From assembly GCA_946004305.1 (NCBI GenBank), contig CAMFZJ010000054.1, positions 1-8,920 of the forward strand: a stretch of 8,920 nt of DNA, written 5' to 3'. Below the pieces are notes generated by a model, which saw only the letters and a program-made list of their open reading frames with translations, did not search any database and was not told the DNA's origin. Every line of letters begins with the position of its first letter. The first letter of the stretch is position 1. Shown here piece after piece: positions 1 to 5,663 of the stretch. This stretch comes from an uncultured Clostridia bacterium. GTDB taxonomy: Bacteria; Bacillota; Clostridia; Oscillospirales; Acutalibacteraceae. Position numbers and translations under genes: made by a program.

Positions 1-39
1 TCTACGTCTCGTGGGCTCGGAGATGTGTATAAGAGACAG
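1..39 (+). other. Illumina Nextera read-2 transposase adapter (sequencing artefact)
   Basis: Positions 6-39 match the 34-base Nextera read-2 adapter as I know it: a GTCTCGTGGGCTCGG segment (6-20) followed by the 19-bp Tn5 mosaic end (21-39, ending AGAGACAG). Bases 1-5 (TCTAC) sit where the end of an i7 index would be. From memory they agree with the last five bases of the N712 index as written in the adapter, which I hold less firmly. This is library construction sequence left at a contig end, not chromosome. Genomic sequence begins at about position 40. Confidence 0.97.
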
Positions 40-54
40 GTGAAAGGAAATTAA

Positions 55-77
55 TATAATTCTGATATAGAATTATA
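55..77 (-). terminator. weak hairpin over the rluB stop codon, possible operon terminator
   Basis: A perfect 9-bp inverted repeat (55-63 with 69-77, 5-nt loop GATAT on the plus strand) spans the rluB stop codon at 73-75. On the minus strand the stem is followed by TTAATTTCC, so the T tract is interrupted and the stem is almost all A/T with one G-C pair. It is well placed to end the operon or protect the 3' end of the mRNA, but it is not a canonical strong intrinsic terminator. The sequence beyond is lost to the adapter at 39. Confidence 0.3.
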
Positions 78-822
78 AACTGTATTTTGGAGGATTAGGA
101 TTTGCCGACAGCTTTCTCACTTCATCAAAGGTAAGGTCACGCCACATTCCCTGCTTTAGTTTTCCCATTTTAACTGAGCCGATTGCAATACGTTTAAGAC
201 GTATTACTTCAATTCCCTGAGATTCACAGAGCTTTCGTATTTCACGGTTTCTGCCTTCGTGAAGCACCATTTCCACATTAGCTCTGCCCTCCTGTCTGCC
301 CATAATTCTCACTTCACAGGGGGCGGATTTTCTGCCGTCAATTACAACACCTGCTGAAATTGTCTTTGCCTGTTCGTCAGTCATATCAGGCTTAACTGTA
401 ATATGATACACCTTATTTATCTGACGTTTTGGGTGCATTACCGTATTCGCAAAATCCCCGTCATTGGTAAGAAGCAACAAGCCTTCGCTGTCCTTATCAA
501 GTCTGCCTACCGGGTAAACTCTCTCAGGAATAGACTTAACCAGGTCTGCCACACATTTTCGGTTCATTTCGTCACTCATAGTTGTAACATAACCGCGAGG
601 CTTATTAAGCATAATGTAGCGTTTGCCACCCTTTTTCTTAACTACTATTCTTTTGTTATGAACATACACCTTGTCAGTTTTAGGGTTTATCTTATCCCCT
701 ATTTTTGCAACTCTGCCGTTTACTTTTACTGCACCGCTTTCAATAAGGGCTTCAGATTTACGGCGGGAGGCAACCCCACATTCAGACATATATTTTTGTA
801 ATCTCATTAAATTAGACTGCAT
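73..822 (-). CDS. rluB: 23S rRNA pseudouridine synthase, RluB/RsuA family
   Basis: Isomerises one uridine in 23S rRNA to pseudouridine in the cytoplasm. In the RluB group the target is equivalent to E. coli position 2605; that target is family knowledge, not shown here. The 249-residue protein starts with an S4 RNA-binding domain (about residues 6-60, RLQKYMSECGVASRRKSE). The synthase domain carries the family motif GRLDKDSEGLLLLTNDG at 106-122, with Asp109 as the expected catalytic aspartate. Further family motifs are NKPRGYVTT (73-81) and HEGRNREIRKLC (188-199). Length is normal. The ATG at 822 has an AAGGAA Shine-Dalgarno 9 bases upstream; the internal Met6 has none. The gene overlaps the end of the upstream carboxypeptidase gene by 11 bp, which suggests translational coupling, and it is the last visible gene of the run. 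RsuA or RluE/F specificities are less likely given the Firmicute context. Confidence 0.95.
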   Translation of the reverse strand: MQSNLMRLQKYMSECGVASRRKSEALIESGAVKVNGRVAKIGDKINPKTDKVYVHNKRIVVKKKGGKRYIMLNKPRGYVTTMSDEMNRKCVADLVKSIPERVYPVGRLDKDSEGLLLLTNDGDFANTVMHPKRQINKVYHITVKPDMTDEQAKTISAGVVIDGRKSAPCEVRIMGRQEGRANVEMVLHEGRNREIRKLCESQGIEVIRLKRIAIGSVKMGKLKQGMWRDLTFDEVRKLSANPNPPKYSL

Positions 823-1960
823 TATTAAAAATTCCTTTTATGTAATCCCATAAGGATTTATTTTCTTTTTCAGAATTATTATACACTACCGCAACAATAG
901 TATGAGTAGCTATAACCTTTCCTTTCAGGGTATATACTATACTGCCTTTCTCATCTCCGTCACATATGGGAGCATATAGAAAATTATCAAGGCAGACTTT
1001 TTTATTTATCTTATCAACTTCCCCTGATTTTAGGACAATAAGGGTTCTGCCTTTGCCTTTCAGAGTTGTTGAGTCAAGCTTTCCTCCCACAGTATCAACC
1101 TCGAAATAAGCTTCGCTGTCATCAAGAACCACCATTGAATAATTGTCAAACCCATAGTTATACATTGCTATATGGTCCTTCCAATCGTTGCGGTCATTTA
1201 ACGTAACACAGATCAGGGTTAAGCCGTCTTTTCTTGAAGCAGTTACCAGACATCTGCCGGCTGCCATTGTATAGCCGGTTTTTCCGCCTATGCAGTAGGG
1301 ATATAAGGATAAAAGCCGATTGTGATTTGAATAGGTTACAGATTTATCCTTAGGTTTTATAAAATCCACCTTTTCTGATTTCATAGAAGTTATTTTGCAG
1401 AAATCCTGATTTTCAAGGGCTACTGACATAAGTAAAGCCATATCGTAAGGAGTTGAATAATGATTTTCATGGTCAAGTCCGCTGGGTGTTACAAAGCAGG
1501 TATTTTTCATTCCTATTTGCTTTCCCCGCTTATTCATCATTTCCGCAAATTTATCCAAGCTTCCTGCTATAGATATAGCCGCTGCATTAGCGGCGTCATT
1601 GCCTGAACACAAAAGTATCCCAACTGCCAAATCCCTAAGGGTAACTACCTCGCCGATTTTTAGGTACATACTGCTGCCTTCGGCAACCATATCCTGTGTG
1701 AATTTTACCTTCTTGTTATTTTTTGAGGCATATTCCAAGGTAAGCAAGGCTGTCATTATTTTTGTTGTACTTGCAATTTTTCCGGTTTTATTTTCTAATT
1801 TAGAATAATATACTTCTCCGTTATCAGGGCAATACAACACCGCCTGTGCTGCGGAAATCGAAAGCTTTTGGCTATTATCCGAATAGCTTTCTGCATTTAC
1901 CGCAGGCAAGGTCATCAGCAAAAAAATTGCCGAAAATATCAAGGATATAATACGTTTCAC
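812..1960 (-). CDS. D-alanyl-D-alanine carboxypeptidase (peptidase S11, DacF/DacB-like penicillin-binding protein)
   Basis: Removes the terminal D-Ala from peptidoglycan pentapeptides outside the cytoplasmic membrane. A signal peptide is visible (MKRI, hydrophobic stretch 5-20, likely cleavage after VNA at about 23). The penicillin-binding triad is intact: SxxK at Ser64-Lys67 (STTK), SGN at 119-121 and KTG at 227-229. TPSGLDHENHYSTPYDMA (158-175) is also typical of the family. Residues 285-365 look like the beta-rich C-terminal domain, and the last residues (SLWDYIKGIFNN, 369-380) form an amphipathic helix likely to anchor it to the membrane. The start is GTG at 1960 with a GGTGA Shine-Dalgarno about 4 bases upstream. 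The 3' end overlaps rluB. Whether it is the vegetative PBP5-like enzyme or the sporulation-specific DacF/DacB enzyme cannot be told from sequence alone. Its position after ytfJ and before rluB favours a sporulation link, as in the Bacillus dacB-spmA-spmB-rluB cluster, but no spmA/spmB lie here. Confidence 0.95.
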   Translation of the reverse strand: MKRIISLIFSAIFLLMTLPAVNAESYSDNSQKLSISAAQAVLYCPDNGEVYYSKLENKTGKIASTTKIMTALLTLEYASKNNKKVKFTQDMVAEGSSMYLKIGEVVTLRDLAVGILLCSGNDAANAAAISIAGSLDKFAEMMNKRGKQIGMKNTCFVTPSGLDHENHYSTPYDMALLMSVALENQDFCKITSMKSEKVDFIKPKDKSVTYSNHNRLLSLYPYCIGGKTGYTMAAGRCLVTASRKDGLTLICVTLNDRNDWKDHIAMYNYGFDNYSMVVLDDSEAYFEVDTVGGKLDSTTLKGKGRTLIVLKSGEVDKINKKVCLDNFLYAPICDGDEKGSIVYTLKGKVIATHTIVAVVYNNSEKENKSLWDYIKGIFNNAV

Positions 1961-1964
1961 AAAA

Positions 1965-1969
1965 TCACC
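1965..1969 (-). promoter_or_regulatory. Shine-Dalgarno deciding the GTG start of the carboxypeptidase gene
   Basis: On the minus strand GGTGA stands 4 bases before the GTG at 1960-1958. No ATG with a comparable site gives a signal peptide here, so the rare start is supported. The spacing is short, which may limit translation. Confidence 0.55.
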
Positions 1970-1971
1970 AA

Positions 1972-1996
1972 TTAATTTTATGAAATGTAAAATTAA
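1972..1996 (-). repeat. A/T-only inverted repeat in the ytfJ-carboxypeptidase gap
   Basis: TTAATTTTA (1972-1980) and TAAAATTAA (1988-1996) form a perfect 9-bp dyad with a 7-nt spacer, 12 bases upstream of the carboxypeptidase start, in the longest gap of the minus-strand run (62 bp). The stem has no G-C pair, so as RNA it would be weak. It could be an operator or simply a chance product of AT-rich DNA. It overlaps a possible sporulation-sigma -10 element (CATAAAA, 1982-1976). Confidence 0.35.
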
Positions 1997-2022
1997 AATA
2001 TACCGGCTATAAAGACAGAATA

Positions 2023-2457
2023 TCAGAACAGCTCGCTGTCAGGATCTGCCGACTCTGAATTAACATCTACATCGGGCTTACTTTTGTTTTTATCCTTTTT
2101 AAACAATGCCGTTACCTTATCAACTAAATCAGGCACCATACCTACAACTCTGTCTGCTGCTCCGTCAAACTTTTCAATAGGCATCAGCTTAACATTTCCT
2201 TTATAAACTGTTAGGAAAGCAACAGGCTGAATGGTTACGCCGGCTCCGCTGCCGCCTCCGAAACAATCTTTATTTTCCTTTTTTGTAGGAAAGTCTGAAC
2301 CTCCTGATGCAAAGCCGTAGGAAACCTTTGACACAGGAATGATAATTGTTCCGTCAGGTGATGTGATAGGATCGCCGATAATAGTATTAACATCAACCAT
2401 TTCTTTGATTTTATCCATTGTGGTTTTCATTAATCCGTCAATTGGGTGATCACTCAT
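2023..2457 (-). CDS. ytfJ: YtfJ/GerW-family sporulation protein
   Basis: Member of the GerW/YtfJ family, small soluble proteins found almost only in endospore formers and their relatives. In Bacillus the protein is linked to spore germination; its biochemistry is unknown. Visible family features are the N-terminal helix (HPIDGLMKTTMDKIKEMVDV, 4-23), the core IIGDPITSPDGTIIIPVSKV (26-45), the glycine-rich SYGFASGGSDF (46-56) and FGGGSGAGVTIQPVAFLTV (66-84). The domain ends near residue 95. The tail is charged (KKDKNKSKPDVDVNSESADPD, 120-140) and probably disordered. The length of 144 is normal. The ATG at 2457 forms an ATGA overlap with the stop of the upstream DUF2953 gene and has AAGGAG 8 bases before it. 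The ytfI-ytfJ pair is also adjacent in Bacillus, which supports both names. Confidence 0.92.
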   Translation of the reverse strand: MSDHPIDGLMKTTMDKIKEMVDVNTIIGDPITSPDGTIIIPVSKVSYGFASGGSDFPTKKENKDCFGGGSGAGVTIQPVAFLTVYKGNVKLMPIEKFDGAADRVVGMVPDLVDKVTALFKKDKNKSKPDVDVNSESADPDSELF

Positions 2458-3110
2458 AATTTATTCTCCTTTTTACTTTTAGGTTTTGCTTTTAAATATA
2501 TTCTAAGGGCTGAAAATGCTTTTGATAGGACAAATGTAATAATTGAGCAAATTCTGATTTTTGCTATTGTCTTTACATATACGGTTGTTTTTGGTTCATC
2601 TGAAAAGTCAGGGTTTATATTTATATCATAATCCTCACATTTTACAACACCAAAAATTGCTCTCAATGCCGGAAATACAGCAGAACAGTAACGGCCGTAT
2701 TTTATAGCTGAGTCTGCTGCGTCATCACCGGCTATTTTAAAGTCCAAAGAAAAATAGGTAACGGTAATTTTTCTGAATAAATCCTTAAATGAATCTACAG
2801 CAAATTTTGCTACAGTCTTGATGATATTGATTATACCTGAAAGTCCCTTTTGCTTGAAGTAGTCAAGGGGGGACACTTTTTTTTCAGGCTTTTTTTCTGG
2901 TTCTTTATTATCTTTCCCGGATTTTTTCTTCTTTTTCTTGCTTTTCTTAGGTTTTTTCTTTTTAGTTTGGGGCAGAATTTTAAATTCCAAAAAAGCTACC
3001 TTTATTACAAGGGAAAGCTCCTCAACAAATTCTGCATATATATAAACATTAAAAAGAGTAACAAGAAACAGCAGAAATAATACTGAGAATATTATTAACA
3101 GTACAAGCAA
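2454..3110 (-). CDS. DUF2953 (YtfI-like) membrane-anchored protein with a lysine-rich tract
   Basis: Function unknown. One N-terminal membrane segment is clear (residues 1-22, LVLLIIFSVLFLLFLVTLF). A linker follows that is extraordinarily basic: residues 50-78 hold 18 lysines among 29. The C-terminal part (80-205) contains the patterns expected of DUF2953: TVTYFSLDFKIAGDDAADSA (117-136), a short predicted helix (AIKYGRYCSAVFPALRAIFG), then CEDYDININPDF (158-169). The last residues are again basic. The start is TTG at 3110, chosen because a perfect AAAGGAG (3117-3123) lies 6 bases upstream, overlapping the scpB stop codon. The gene ends in an ATGA overlap with ytfJ. DUF2953 next to YtfJ is a known pairing in endospore formers, so a spore or envelope role is a reasonable inference. 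The lysine tract is encoded by runs of A and includes an 8-A homopolymer (2877-2884). Confidence 0.8.
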   Translation of the reverse strand: MLVLLIIFSVLFLLFLVTLFNVYIYAEFVEELSLVIKVAFLEFKILPQTKKKKPKKSKKKKKKSGKDNKEPEKKPEKKVSPLDYFKQKGLSGIINIIKTVAKFAVDSFKDLFRKITVTYFSLDFKIAGDDAADSAIKYGRYCSAVFPALRAIFGVVKCEDYDININPDFSDEPKTTVYVKTIAKIRICSIITFVLSKAFSALRIYLKAKPKSKKENKL

Positions 3111-3116
3111 GTCCTA

Positions 3117-3123
3117 CTCCTTT
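3117..3123 (-). promoter_or_regulatory. Shine-Dalgarno supporting the TTG start of the DUF2953 gene
   Basis: AAAGGAG on the minus strand, 6 bases before the TTG at 3110-3108. It includes part of the scpB TAA stop (3124-3122), so ribosomes ending scpB sit on the next gene's binding site; coupling of translation is likely. Confidence 0.8.
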
Positions 3124-3742
3124 ATTCGGCAGTTGCCTGCTCAATAACTTCTTCAACTGTGGTTTCTATAATTTCTTCCTTGTTTTCCGATTGCTCATTA
3201 AAAAGATTCGGCTGATTTTCCTCACTCTTGTTATCTTCGGGAAGTGGAGGAAGCTCCTCTATTGAGGAAATATTAAAGCAACGGAGGAAATTTTCGGTTG
3301 TGCCGTAAATCAGCGGTCTGCCGGGAAGCTCAAGTCTTCCCTTTTCTTCAATTAAATCCTTAGTGGTAAGAGAGCCGATTACACCTGAGCAGTCAACTCC
3401 TCGAATTTGCTCAATAAAAGATTTTGTTACCGGCTGGTTATATGCAATTACTGCAAGCACCTCTAAAGCCGCCTGTGACAAAGGTGTGTTTCTACGCAAG
3501 TCCATTACCTTTCGTATCTGAGGGGCAAATTCTTTAACAGAAACCATCTGATAGCTTTCTTTAAGCTTTATAATAGTTATTCCCCTTTGAGAATTTTCAT
3601 ATTCATTTTTTAATTCTTCAAGATAAGTTTTTGAATCTTGTTCTGATATTTCCAAAGCCTCAGCAATTCTTGAAGCTTCAACAGATGAACCGCTTGCAAA
3701 AAGTATTGCCTCTATTGCACTTTTACATTTTTCTGAATTCAT
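3122..3742 (-). CDS. scpB: segregation and condensation protein B (ScpB)
   Basis: Winged-helix (kite) subunit that dimerises and binds the middle of ScpA in the SMC-ScpAB condensin complex, which organises and segregates the nucleoid. The 206-residue protein shows the two winged-helix domains: the first from residue 3 (KCKSAIEAILFASGSSVEA), the second from 86 (LSQAALEVLAVIAYNQPVTK, then IEQIRGVD at 110-117, the most conserved stretch of the family). GRPLIYGTTENFLRCF (141-156) is also diagnostic. Residues 163-206 are an acidic, low-complexity tail without known function. The ATG at 3742 overlaps the scpA stop (ATGA) and has GGAGG 7 bases upstream. The tight overlap with scpA is typical and fits the need for a fixed stoichiometry of the two proteins. 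Confidence 0.96.
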   Translation of the reverse strand: MNSEKCKSAIEAILFASGSSVEASRIAEALEISEQDSKTYLEELKNEYENSQRGITIIKLKESYQMVSVKEFAPQIRKVMDLRRNTPLSQAALEVLAVIAYNQPVTKSFIEQIRGVDCSGVIGSLTTKDLIEEKGRLELPGRPLIYGTTENFLRCFNISSIEELPPLPEDNKSEENQPNLFNEQSENKEEIIETTVEEVIEQATAE

Positions 3743-4458
3743 TTTTTATCCTCCAGCATATATACCTGTGCTTCGTCACCCTCGCCGTCAACTCTAACAC
3801 GCTTTCCCTTAACAAGCTCCAGTACAGCTAAAAAGGTTGCCACAAGTTCGCTTCGCTGACCTACAGCGTCAAAAAGCTCGCAATATTTTATACGTTTGCC
3901 GTGCCACAGCTTTCGCATAACTGTAATAATCCTTGAGCTTACTGAAATTACAGGCTTCTGTACAATTCCCGAAAAAGCAGATTCAGGAGGAGGAATCTTT
4001 CGCTTGCCACGTCCTACTGCGTCAATATAGCCTTTTACTATATCCTGGGGATCGTGACTGCGGTTATATGTTAAGTCAAATTCTACAGGTGAAGCTTCTT
4101 TGAAGAATGTGTCAAAGTCATAAATATGGCTCATTTTTTCAGCAATTTCTCTACACACCTGATACTCAAGAAGCTGACCTGTAAGCTCTTTCTTAAGCTC
4201 CTCAACTTCTTCCTCGTGCTTAGGCAAGAGCATTGCGGATTTAATATACACCAGACGTGACGCCATAGTCAGAAATTCCGATGCAACATCCATCTGATTA
4301 TCCTGCATTATTTTTATCTGTTCCATATATTGTTCCAAAAGAACAGAAATCTGTATGTCGTAAATATTGATTTTATTTTTAGAAATCAAATTCAAAAGCA
4401 AATCAAGAGGGCCTTCGTAGCAAGGCAGTTTATAATTAAATTGTGGTATAGTGTCCAT
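3739..4458 (-). CDS. scpA: segregation and condensation protein A (ScpA, kleisin)
   Basis: Kleisin subunit that bridges the SMC heads in bacterial condensin and carries the ScpB dimer. The N-terminal domain is recognised by YEGPLDLLLNLISKNKI (14-30), IYDIQISVLLEQY (32-44) and LTMASRLVYIKSAMLLP (63-79), which form the helices that bind the SMC neck. A charged middle region (80-170) includes the part that contacts ScpB. The C-terminal winged helix (about 172-235, with VATFLAVLELVKGKRVRV at 206-223) binds the SMC cap. The 239-residue length is normal. The start ATG at 4458 has a strong AAAGGAGG (4464-4471) 5 bases upstream. It lies 28 bp after the M50 protease gene, in the same direction. Confidence 0.96.
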   Translation of the reverse strand: MDTIPQFNYKLPCYEGPLDLLLNLISKNKINIYDIQISVLLEQYMEQIKIMQDNQMDVASEFLTMASRLVYIKSAMLLPKHEEEVEELKKELTGQLLEYQVCREIAEKMSHIYDFDTFFKEASPVEFDLTYNRSHDPQDIVKGYIDAVGRGKRKIPPPESAFSGIVQKPVISVSSRIITVMRKLWHGKRIKYCELFDAVGQRSELVATFLAVLELVKGKRVRVDGEGDEAQVYMLEDKK

Positions 4459-4486
4459 AACTGCCTCCTTTAAAGGTAATTAATAA

Positions 4487-5164
4487 TTAAAAAGCTGCAA
4501 AGGGCAAGCCTGAAAGCCAGAAAACAAATTGAGAAAGAAAACTGCTTATTTCACTTATAGGGAGAAAATCAAACCAAACAAGAACAAGCAACACAAGAAA
4601 GAAAACATTTTCGTACTTGTAGAAGTTATACACCCATCTGTCAGGCAAAAACATAAAGAGTATTTTTGAGCCGTCAAGAGGCGGTATTGGTATAAGGTTA
4701 AACACAGCAAGTGAAATATTGATAATAGTATAGTAAAGCAAAAACAAGTAAACATAATGTCCGAATTGGTTAAAGTATACAAATTCCGGACAGAAAGTGC
4801 TGAGTGCATTTAAAACAAGTCCACCTGCTAAAGCTGCTACAAAATTTGCCAGCGGTCCTGCAAGGGCAGAAATTCCCATTCCCACCTTTGGATTTTTAAA
4901 ATTTCTCGCATCAATTTCAACAGGCTTTGCCCAACCAAAACCAATTAAAATAATACATAATGCACCTATGGGGTCAATATGTTCAAGAGGATTCAAGGTA
5001 AGTCTGCCACGGTTTTTAATATCCTTATCCCCTAAAAGACTTGCGGCAAATGCGTGAGCCCATTCGTGGAAAGGCAGAATCAGAAAAATAATAAGCAAAT
5101 CAGCCAAAATTATAACTAAAGCATTAGCGAAATCAAGCCCTCCGCCAAGAAGTTGAAACAACAT
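4487..5164 (-). CDS. site-2 protease family zinc metallopeptidase (M50, short membrane form)
   Basis: Intramembrane zinc protease of the M50B type, a short form without a PDZ domain, widespread in Firmicutes next to scpA. The zinc motif HEWAH lies at 33-37 in the first conserved membrane segment; the third ligand is the Asp of NLIPIPPLDG (156-165, Asp164). LNPLEHIDPIG (57-67), GWAKPVEID (78-86) and the AGPLANF segment (102-108) are characteristic. About five or six hydrophobic segments are visible (near 13-31, 66-78, 97-121, 136-160, 187-200, 208-218). The 225-residue length is typical. The substrate is unknown; the family includes SpoIVFB and RseP, but this short group has no established target. 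The ATG at 5164 has AGGAGT 8 bases upstream. It is the first gene of the minus-strand run, with a promoter at 5249-5277. Confidence 0.93.
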   Translation of the reverse strand: MLFQLLGGGLDFANALVIILADLLIIFLILPFHEWAHAFAASLLGDKDIKNRGRLTLNPLEHIDPIGALCIILIGFGWAKPVEIDARNFKNPKVGMGISALAGPLANFVAALAGGLVLNALSTFCPEFVYFNQFGHYVYLFLLYYTIINISLAVFNLIPIPPLDGSKILFMFLPDRWVYNFYKYENVFFLVLLVLVWFDFLPISEISSFLSQFVFWLSGLPFAAF

Positions 5165-5248
5165 AATACATTACTCCTATAATACCTATTGTAACTGATA
5201 AGACATCAGAAAAACATCTTAATATAATTACTATGCTATACATATTTC

Positions 5249-5277
5249 ATTATACAATAAAGGCTGTAAAAAAACAA
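5249..5277 (-). promoter_or_regulatory. sigma-A-type promoter for the M50-scpAB-ytfIJ-dac-rluB run
   Basis: Read on the minus strand, TTGTTT (5277-5272) is followed by a 17-base spacer and a perfect TATAAT (5254-5249). Transcription would start near 5242, giving a leader of about 75-80 bases before the M50 start codon. The -35 matches the consensus in three of six positions. The match is by eye. Confidence 0.65.
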
Positions 5278-5302
5278 GTAGAGAAAAATTTTAAAAAATC
5301 TC

Positions 5303-5331
5303 TTGCTTTTTTTTCAATTATCCTTTATAAT
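5303..5331 (+). promoter_or_regulatory. sigma-A-type promoter for rpmB
   Basis: TTGCTT (5303-5308), a 17-base spacer and a perfect TATAAT (5326-5331) point at rpmB. Transcription would start near 5338, leaving a leader of about 44 bases. An A/T-rich tract (5281-5299) just upstream could act as an UP element shared with the divergent promoter, whose -35 lies only 25 bp away. Confidence 0.75.
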
Positions 5332-5381
5332 ACAGAAGTTAGTTATGTAAATTTGCAAATTATACAAGGAGGTGCAGACAC

Positions 5382-5567
5382 ATGGCAAAGTGTGATTTCT
5401 GCGGTAAGGGTGTAACTTTTGGTATTAAGGTATCTCACTCACACAGACGTTCAAACAGAACATGGAAACCAAATGTTCAGCGTGTTAAGGCTATGGTAAA
5501 CGGCTCTCCAAAGCACGTTTATGCTTGCACAAGATGCTTACGTTCAGGTAAGGTTGAAAGAGCTTAA
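5382..5567 (+). CDS. rpmB: 50S ribosomal protein L28 (bL28)
   Basis: Small basic protein of the large ribosomal subunit. The 61 residues show the whole family pattern: AKCDFCGKGVTFG (2-14), VSHSHRRSNRTWKPNVQ (17-33) and a C-terminal YACTRCLRSGKV (47-58). Four cysteines in two CxxC pairs (Cys4/Cys7 and Cys49/Cys52) make this the zinc-binding C+ form. Bacteria with C+ copies sometimes carry zinc-independent paralogues elsewhere, but none is in this window. The ATG at 5382 follows an excellent AAGGAGGTG (5366-5374) at 7 bases. It is a single-gene transcript with its own promoter (5303-5331) and terminator (5583-5611). Confidence 0.98.
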   Translation: MAKCDFCGKGVTFGIKVSHSHRRSNRTWKPNVQRVKAMVNGSPKHVYACTRCLRSGKVERA

Positions 5568-5582
5568 TTTCCGCAAAAGGAT

Positions 5583-5611
5583 ATCCCCCAACATCGGTTG
5601 GGGGATTTTTT
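5583..5611 (+). terminator. strong intrinsic terminator after rpmB
   Basis: A perfect 10-bp stem (ATCCCCCAAC at 5583-5592 with GTTGGGGGAT at 5597-5606) closes a 4-nt ATCG loop and runs into six T residues (5606-5611). It lies 15 bases after the rpmB stop. It separates rpmB from the following superoxide dismutase gene. Confidence 0.95.
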
Positions 5612-5633
5612 GCGTTTAGAAGTTTTATTAATT

Positions 5634-5663
5634 TTGTAAAATCACTCACAAGGATAATATATA
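5634..5663 (+). promoter_or_regulatory. weak candidate promoter for the superoxide dismutase-like gene
   Basis: TTGTAA (5634-5639), an 18-base spacer and TATATA (5658-5663) is the best sigma-A-like match between the rpmB terminator and the gene. Alternatives such as GATAAT at 5653-5658 have no good -35. If this one is used, transcription begins near 5670, inside the left arm of the inverted repeat at 5663-5693. Confidence 0.3.

Noticed and set aside
21..39. Tn5 mosaic end as evidence of a native transposon
   Set aside because: It is contiguous with the Nextera adapter body (6-20) and ends at the contig edge; there is no transposase or target duplication.
403..801. Open frame on the plus strand opposite rluB (132 codons)
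   Set aside because: Lies fully antisense to a well-supported gene, has no family pattern and no convincing ribosome site.
2850..3080. Phe-rich open frame on the plus strand opposite the DUF2953 gene
   Set aside because: Simply the complement of the lysine (A-run) tract; it gives a low-complexity Phe/Leu string with no homology signal.
4555..4809. Second minus-strand open frame inside the M50 protease gene
   Set aside because: Out-of-frame shadow of the protease gene, Cys/Leu rich, without ribosome site; the protease frame has full family motifs.
5338..5381. Riboswitch or ribosomal-protein leader before rpmB
   Set aside because: The leader is only about 44 bases with a 12-bp A/T palindrome; too short for any known aptamer.
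5233..5415. 60-codon plus-strand open frame ahead of and overlapping rpmB
   Set aside because: It runs through both divergent promoters and the rpmB Shine-Dalgarno, has no ribosome site of its own and overlaps rpmB out of frame.
5653..5658. GATAAT as the -10 box of the sodC-like gene
   Set aside because: No acceptable -35 at 16-18 bases upstream; the TTGTAA/TATATA pair is preferred, also weakly.
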